From Candidatus Allofournierella merdavium (GTDB lineage Bacteria > Bacillota > Clostridia > Oscillospirales > Ruminococcaceae), in contig DWYI01000005.1 of NCBI GenBank assembly GCA_019118765.1, positions 1 through 64,000 of the forward strand: a stretch of DNA of 64,000 nucleotides, in the 5' to 3' direction. Under the pieces are notes generated by a model, which saw only the letters and a program-made list of their open reading frames with translations, searched no databases and had not been told where the DNA came from. This document shows positions 59,765 to 64,000 of this stretch, piece by piece. The translations under genes were made by a program, and so were the position numbers. Numbering within the stretch: the first letter of the stretch is position 1; each line of letters opens with the position of its first letter.

Positions 59765-62116
59765 GTGGCACAGGTACACCTTTCGGTGCGGCAGCTGGTG
59801 GAATTTCTGCTGCAGACCGGCAGCATCGACAGCCGTTTTGCCGGCTTTGACCGGGCCGCCGAGGGCGCGCGCATCCATCGCCGCCTGCAAAAGGCGGCCG
59901 GCAAGGGCTACGACGCCGAGGTCTACCTCAAACAGGAATACACCGTGGAGGGGGTGGACTACCTCATCGACGGGCGGGCGGACGGCCTTTTCACCGAGGA
60001 CGGACTGGTGACGGTGGACGAGATCAAGACCGTGACTGTGCCGCTGGAGGAGATCACCGAGGAGATGCAGCCGGTCCACTGGGCCCAGGGGCAGGTGTAC
60101 GCCGCCATGTGGGCCCGGCAGCAGGGTCTTGATGAGATCGGCGTGCGCCTGACCTACTTTCAGGTGGACGAGGAGCAGATCGTGCGCTTTTCCCGCCGGT
60201 TTTCCGCCGATGAACTGGACGCCTTTGTGACGGACCTTCTGGCCCGGTACGCTCCCTGGGCCCAGCGGGCGCAAAGCTGGCAGGAGCAGCGCACCGGGAG
60301 CCTGCGGGCGCTGCGCTTCCCCTTTTCGGAGTACCGCGCGGGCCAGCGGGCCATGGCGGCAGGGGTCTACCGCACCCTGCGGGACGGCCAGCGACTGTTC
60401 TGCCAGGCGCCCACCGGCATCGGCAAGACCATGAGCACCCTGTTCCCCGCCCTGAAGGTAATGGGCGAGGGCTGCGACGGGCGCATCTTTTACCTCACCG
60501 CCCGCACCACCGCCCGCGCCGCCGCCGAGGGCGCGCTGGCGCGGCTGCGCCAAAGCCAGCCGGGGCTGCGCCTCAAAAGCATCACCCTCACCGCCAAGGA
60601 CAAGGTATGCCTTTTGGAGAAGCGGGAGTGCACGCCGGATGCCTGCCCCTACGCCCGGGGCTACTACGACCGGGTGCGGGACGGGCTGTGGCAGGCGCTG
60701 GACGAGGACGACTTCACCCGCGCGAAACTGGAGGAACTGGCCCGGCGCTTCCAGCTTTGTCCCTTTGAGTTCGGGCTGGACCTCTCCCTCTGGTGCGACG
60801 TCATTGTGGGCGACTACAACTATCTGTTCGACCCGGTGGTGAACCTGAAGCGCTTTTTTGAATCGGGCGGCGACCATCTGTTCCTGGTGGACGAGGCCCA
60901 CAACCTGCCCGACCGCGCCCGGGAGATGCACTCGGCATCGCTGTGCAAGAGCGAGGTGTACCGTTGCGTCAAGCTGCTGGGCAAGGGGCGTGGCCGGCTC
61001 AAGACCGCCCTGGGCCGGCTCAACCGGGCCTTCATCGAACTGCGGCGCCAGTGTGAGGAGCAGCCGGAGCGCACCTTCTTTTCCGCCCCCGCCCTCACCG
61101 CCTTCGACCGCTGCGTGAGCCGGGTCACCGGCCCGGCGGAGGAATGGCTGGAGGAGCACCGGGAGGGCGAGACGCACGACGCGGTGCTGGAACTCTATTT
61201 CCAGCTGCGGCAATACCTGCGGGTGGCGGAGTGGTACGACGACCACTTTGTCACCCAGGTGAGCGCCGGCGGCGGCGAGGTGCGGGTGTGGCAGCTGTGC
61301 CTCGACCCCAGCGCCTTTGTGGACGCCAGCCTCGCCAAGGGGCGGGGCGCGGTGCTGTTCAGCGCCACCCTCTCCCCCGCCGGCTATTTCAAGGACATTC
61401 TGGGCTGCGCCGAGGCAAAGACCGCCGCCCTGCCCAGTCCCTTCGACCCCGCGCGGCTGGGCCTATTCTGCGCCGCCGACGTGAGCACCCGCTACCGGGA
61501 CAGGCACGGGAGCCTGGAGGCCATTGCCCGCTACCTGCGCGCCATGGTGGCCGGACACACAGGGAACTATATGGCCTTCTTCCCCAGTTACAGCTATCTT
61601 TCCCAGGTGCACGAGGCGTTCTGCCGCCTGTTCCCGGAGGTGGAGACCCTGGTGCAGGAGGCGGGCATGGACGAGGCCGCCCGGGAGGGGTTTCTCGCCC
61701 GGTTCACCCCCGCCCCTTCCGCCTCGCTGCTGGGCTTCGGGGTGCTGGGCGGGGTGTTTGGAGAAGGAGTGGACCTGGCGGGCCGGCGGCTGATCGGCGC
61801 GGCCGTCGTGGGGGTGGGGCTGCCCCAGGTGGGGCCCCGGCAGGAGATGCTGCGCCGCTATTATGAGGACACCCGGGGCGACGGGTTCGACTACGCCTAT
61901 CGCTTCCCCGGTTTCAACAAGGTGCTGCAGGCGGCGGGCCGGGTCATCCGCACCGCCGAGGACAAGGGCGTGGTGCTGCTGATCGACGACCGGTTCTCCT
62001 TCTCCGCCTACCGCCAGCTTTTTCCCGAACACTGGCGGCACTGCCGCTTTCTGTACGGGCCGGATGAACTGGAAGGGCAGCTCGCCGCCTTCTGGGACGG
62101 GCAGCGGGCGGATTGA
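59765..62116 (+). CDS. XPD/DinG-like superfamily 2 DNA helicase with N-terminal PD-(D/E)XK-like domain
   Basis: A 783-aa helicase. The N-terminal about 190 residues resemble a Cas4/RecB-like PD-(D/E)XK fold (GRADGLF, VDEIKTV about 71-93, then a Gln-containing helix HWAQGQVYAAMWARQ). The helicase core has Walker A APTGIGKT (about 215-222), four Cys framing an iron-sulfur cluster (one in KVCLLEKRECTPDACPY, plus RFQLCPFEF), DEAH box VDEAHN (about 375), SATL motif FSATLSPAGYF, and final QAAGRVIRT. XPD/DinG enzymes unwind structured or damaged DNA 5' to 3'. Start is GTG 59765. Single gene; terminator after it. Confidence 0.88.
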   Translation: MAQVHLSVRQLVEFLLQTGSIDSRFAGFDRAAEGARIHRRLQKAAGKGYDAEVYLKQEYTVEGVDYLIDGRADGLFTEDGLVTVDEIKTVTVPLEEITEEMQPVHWAQGQVYAAMWARQQGLDEIGVRLTYFQVDEEQIVRFSRRFSADELDAFVTDLLARYAPWAQRAQSWQEQRTGSLRALRFPFSEYRAGQRAMAAGVYRTLRDGQRLFCQAPTGIGKTMSTLFPALKVMGEGCDGRIFYLTARTTARAAAEGALARLRQSQPGLRLKSITLTAKDKVCLLEKRECTPDACPYARGYYDRVRDGLWQALDEDDFTRAKLEELARRFQLCPFEFGLDLSLWCDVIVGDYNYLFDPVVNLKRFFESGGDHLFLVDEAHNLPDRAREMHSASLCKSEVYRCVKLLGKGRGRLKTALGRLNRAFIELRRQCEEQPERTFFSAPALTAFDRCVSRVTGPAEEWLEEHREGETHDAVLELYFQLRQYLRVAEWYDDHFVTQVSAGGGEVRVWQLCLDPSAFVDASLAKGRGAVLFSATLSPAGYFKDILGCAEAKTAALPSPFDPARLGLFCAADVSTRYRDRHGSLEAIARYLRAMVAGHTGNYMAFFPSYSYLSQVHEAFCRLFPEVETLVQEAGMDEAAREGFLARFTPAPSASLLGFGVLGGVFGEGVDLAGRRLIGAAVVGVGLPQVGPRQEMLRRYYEDTRGDGFDYAYRFPGFNKVLQAAGRVIRTAEDKGVVLLIDDRFSFSAYRQLFPEHWRHCRFLYGPDELEGQLAAFWDGQRAD

Positions 62117-62124
62117 CAAAAACA

Positions 62125-62164
62125 GGCGCGAGCCCCCGGAAAAGGGGTTCGCGCCCATTTTTTC
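62125..62164. terminator. bidirectional terminator after the helicase gene
   Basis: A 12-bp stem (62125-62136 with 62144-62155, one G-U) with T6 on the plus strand, between convergent genes. Confidence 0.83.
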
Positions 62165-62166
62165 GC

Positions 62167-62667
62167 TCATTGATCCACCGATTTAAAGGTCACATTGCTG
62201 CCTTCGATGGTGATGCTCATCGTGTGGTCGTGGAGTTTGCCGTCCTCCCCTTTCTGCCGGAAGGACAGCGCGCCGCCGCCGAGGTATTCAAATTCCGGCT
62301 CGTCCGGAAGCTGCGCATCGGTGCCGCCCATGCGGCAGGCGCCGTCCGCGCCCAAAAAGGCAACTCCGGCGGTCCGGGCATCCCCGTTCCGGAACAGAAC
62401 GGCCCCCACGAGGCCGCTGGCCTGGTCGGGGAAGGTCACACAGTCCACCATCTCCCAGTCTTCTTCCCTGCCGGCCTTGTACAGTTCCAGAACCTCCTCC
62501 TCGGTCCAGGTCCGGGAGGCTTCGCTCCGGCCGGCGCTTTCGCTTTGCTCACTGGCGGGAGGGGCGGGCGTTGCTGTGGGCGTTGAGACGGGCGTTGTTC
62601 CGCCGCCGCAGCCGGTCAGGGCCAGCGCGAACGAGGCGGTCAAAACGAGAGCAAGCATTCGTTTCAT
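62167..62667 (-). CDS. lipoprotein of unknown function
   Basis: A 166-aa exported protein: lipobox LALTGC (Cys about 20), Thr/Pro/Ser linker to about 50, then a small beta-rich domain with WTEEEVLELYKAGREEDWEMVDC and SFRQKGEDGKLHDHTMS. I do not recognise the domain. The start at 62667 follows GGAGG; longer readings lack a ribosome site. It follows the U32 gene by 40 nt and may share its transcript. Confidence 0.75.
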   Translation of the reverse strand: MKRMLALVLTASFALALTGCGGGTTPVSTPTATPAPPASEQSESAGRSEASRTWTEEEVLELYKAGREEDWEMVDCVTFPDQASGLVGAVLFRNGDARTAGVAFLGADGACRMGGTDAQLPDEPEFEYLGGGALSFRQKGEDGKLHDHTMSITIEGSNVTFKSVDQ

Positions 62668-62707
62668 CGTGCAGTCCTCCGTAGCAGCGGGCATAGCGGC
62701 CCGGGCT

Positions 62708-63940
62708 TCATTCCTCCGGCAGCCGCTTGCGCAGCAGGCTGTGGGGCGGCAGCGGCTCCTCGCTGGGCATGGTGTAGAGCATCATGGGATGGGGCGTGCT
62801 GGTGACGTTCTCCCCTTCGGCGTTGCGCAGCCATGGGGGCGAAAGCTTCACCACCTCGCCGCTGGGCGTCAGCGCCTCCAGTTCGTCGCCCAGGGTGAAC
62901 TTGCCCCGCTGGGTGCATTTGGCCAGCCCCTCGTGCCAGCTTTCCACCACGCCCACAAACTCCCATTTGCGCACATAGCCGCCGGTCTTCGTGTCCTGCC
63001 GGGCCTTCTGAGGCCCAAAGTAGAACCCCGGCGAATAGCGGCGGTGGCTGGTGCGGTCCAGTTCGTCCAGCACCCGCTCGGGGCACAGAAAATCCTCCCC
63101 CGGCGGGGTGGCGAGAAAGGCGTCCAGCGCCTGCCGGTAGGCGCTGGTGACGCTGGCCACATAGTAGAGGGTCTTGGCGCGGCCCTCGATCTTGAGGCTG
63201 TCCACCCCGGCGGCGCAGATCAGGTCGATGAAGGGCGCGGTGCACAGGTCGTTGGCGTTCAGGATATAGCTGCCCTCCTCCGTCTCGCCGATCTCCATGT
63301 ACTGCCCGGGCCTTGTCTCCTCCATCAGATAGTACTTCCAGCGGCAGGGCTGGGCGCACTGGCCCCGGTTGGCGTCCCGCCCGGCGAGGTACTGGCTGAG
63401 CAGGCACCGCCCGGAGACGCTCATGCACATGGACCCGTGGACGAAGGCCTCCAGTTCCAGATCCTCCGGCGTGTTGGCCCGGATCTCCGCGATCTGCTGT
63501 AAGGTCAGTTCCCTTGCCAGCACTACCCGCTTGGCCCCCAGTTCCCAGGCGGCGCGGGCGGCAGCCCAGTTGGTGACCCCCGCCTGGGTGGAGAGGTGTA
63601 TCTCCGCCTCGGGGGCATATTGCTTCACCATCGAGAGCACGCCCAGGTCGGCCACGATGAAGGCGTCCACTCCGGCGGCCCAGGCGTCCCGGATGGCGCC
63701 GGGGATCTGCCGCAGCTCCTCGTTGGTGGGCAGGGTGTTCAGCGTGAGGTACAGCTTTTTGCCCCGGGCATGGTAGAGGGCCGCTCCGTCGGCCAGCTGT
63801 TCCGGCGTGAAGTTCTGAGGCGCCGAGCGCATGCCAAACTCTGGCAGCCCGGCATACACCGCGTCCGCCCCGTAGCGCAGGGCGTATTCCAGCCGCTCCA
63901 GGTCTCCCGCGGGGCTGAGCAGTTCCGGTACCGGCAGCAT
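62708..63940 (-). CDS. U32 family peptidase, TrhP-like (tRNA 5-hydroxyuridine formation)
   Basis: A 410-aa protein of the U32 family. The TIM-barrel-like N-terminal part has LLSPAGDLERLEYALRYGADAVYAG and the U32 Cys signature region (FVHGSMCMSVSGRCLLSQYL; NRGQCAQPCRWKYY) with the cysteines that bind an iron-sulfur cluster in TrhP/RlhA. SLKIEGRAKTLYYVA and a C-terminal beta domain with EALTPSGEVVKL follow. In Bacillus the homologues TrhP1/P2 hydroxylate U34 of tRNA in a prephenate-dependent way; peptidase activity is doubtful. ATG 63940 is preferred over 63946 because AAGGAG is spaced 8 nt from it. Confidence 0.9.
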   Translation of the reverse strand: MLPVPELLSPAGDLERLEYALRYGADAVYAGLPEFGMRSAPQNFTPEQLADGAALYHARGKKLYLTLNTLPTNEELRQIPGAIRDAWAAGVDAFIVADLGVLSMVKQYAPEAEIHLSTQAGVTNWAAARAAWELGAKRVVLARELTLQQIAEIRANTPEDLELEAFVHGSMCMSVSGRCLLSQYLAGRDANRGQCAQPCRWKYYLMEETRPGQYMEIGETEEGSYILNANDLCTAPFIDLICAAGVDSLKIEGRAKTLYYVASVTSAYRQALDAFLATPPGEDFLCPERVLDELDRTSHRRYSPGFYFGPQKARQDTKTGGYVRKWEFVGVVESWHEGLAKCTQRGKFTLGDELEALTPSGEVVKLSPPWLRNAEGENVTSTPHPMMLYTMPSEEPLPPHSLLRKRLPEE

Positions 63941-63963
63941 GGTCATCTCTCCTTTTCATAAAG

Positions 63964-63995
63964 CGGGGCGCTGAAAGTTTTCTTTCAGCGCCCCG
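63964..63995. terminator. hairpin at the right edge of the window
   Basis: A perfect 14-bp stem (63964-63977 with 63982-63995) upstream of the U32 gene. Probably the terminator of the next gene, which lies outside the window. Confidence 0.7.
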
Positions 63996-64000
63996 TCTGT

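Noticed and set aside
58427..61246. Long minus-strand frame opposite the ATPase and helicase genes
   Set aside because: Antisense to two genes with intact catalytic motifs; no ribosome site or recognisable domain.

Overview
The window is GC-rich, densely coded DNA from a low-branching Firmicute, most likely a Clostridia member of the Oscillospiraceae/Ruminococcaceae type (Gemmiger/Subdoligranulum/Faecalibacterium-like). The evidence is a T-box upstream of alaS, a CIRCE operator upstream of groES-groEL, a reverse rubrerythrin, a meso-diaminopimelate dehydrogenase, several MKK...GC lipoproteins, TTGACA/TATAAT-type promoters with 17-nt spacers, and many bidirectional GC-rich terminators. The genus is inference. 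I see no phage, insertion sequence, CRISPR array or rRNA.

Layout. 1-2.6 kb: alaS (cut by the window edge) with its T-box, and a class B penicillin-binding protein. 3.0-3.95 kb: an AT-rich three-gene island with a DUF2089-type regulator and two paralogous small membrane proteins. 4.1-6.2 kb: groES-groEL under CIRCE. 6.3-11.3 kb: lipid kinase, aminopeptidase P, reverse rubrerythrin, a Gx/HepS-type membrane protein divergent from an FMN-binding lipoprotein, and a DUF4358 lipoprotein. 11.4-16.6 kb: an MBOAT acyltransferase plus DHHW partner, then a PhoB/PhoR-like two-component pair. 16.7-23.7 kb: ABC-F ATPase, YjjG phosphatase, a cysteine-rich small protein, GpsA, and a membrane-anchored SGNH hydrolase with Ig-like repeats behind a HAD phosphatase. 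23.9-28.4 kb: a TrpXYZ-like ABC importer and an AGCS symporter. 28.5-33.1 kb: a MacB-like ABC system with a surface-anchored accessory protein, and a YdcF-like protein.

33.2-39.4 kb: deoB, pyk (with C-terminal swivel domain), a DUF3267 protein, sirtuin, GH25 lysozyme, tRNA-Ser(GGA) and a small helical protein. 39.5-44.4 kb: complete livKHMGF. 44.7-50.1 kb: xpt, a YerC/TrpR-family regulator, and a BceRS/BceAB-like response regulator, kinase and ABC module. 50.3-53.3 kb: rpsB-tsf and a PTS EIIC/PfoR-like membrane protein. 53.4-64 kb: esterase, a polar amino-acid ABC importer, ddh, a glyoxalase-fold protein, a 27-residue membrane peptide, a P-loop ATPase, an XPD/DinG-like helicase with an N-terminal nuclease-like domain, a lipoprotein and a U32 protein of the TrhP type.

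Two themes recur. First, envelope biology: PBP, MBOAT/DHHW, SGNH-Ig protein, GH25, two FtsX-family ABC modules and numerous lipoproteins. Second, amino-acid supply: three ABC importers and one symporter, with a strong hairpin directly after each binding-protein gene. The least explained items are the AT-rich DUF2089/paralogue cassette, the Cys-rich/Glu-Pro-repeat protein at about 19.7 kb, the surface-subunit MacB-like system, and the P-loop ATPase next to the XPD-like helicase.
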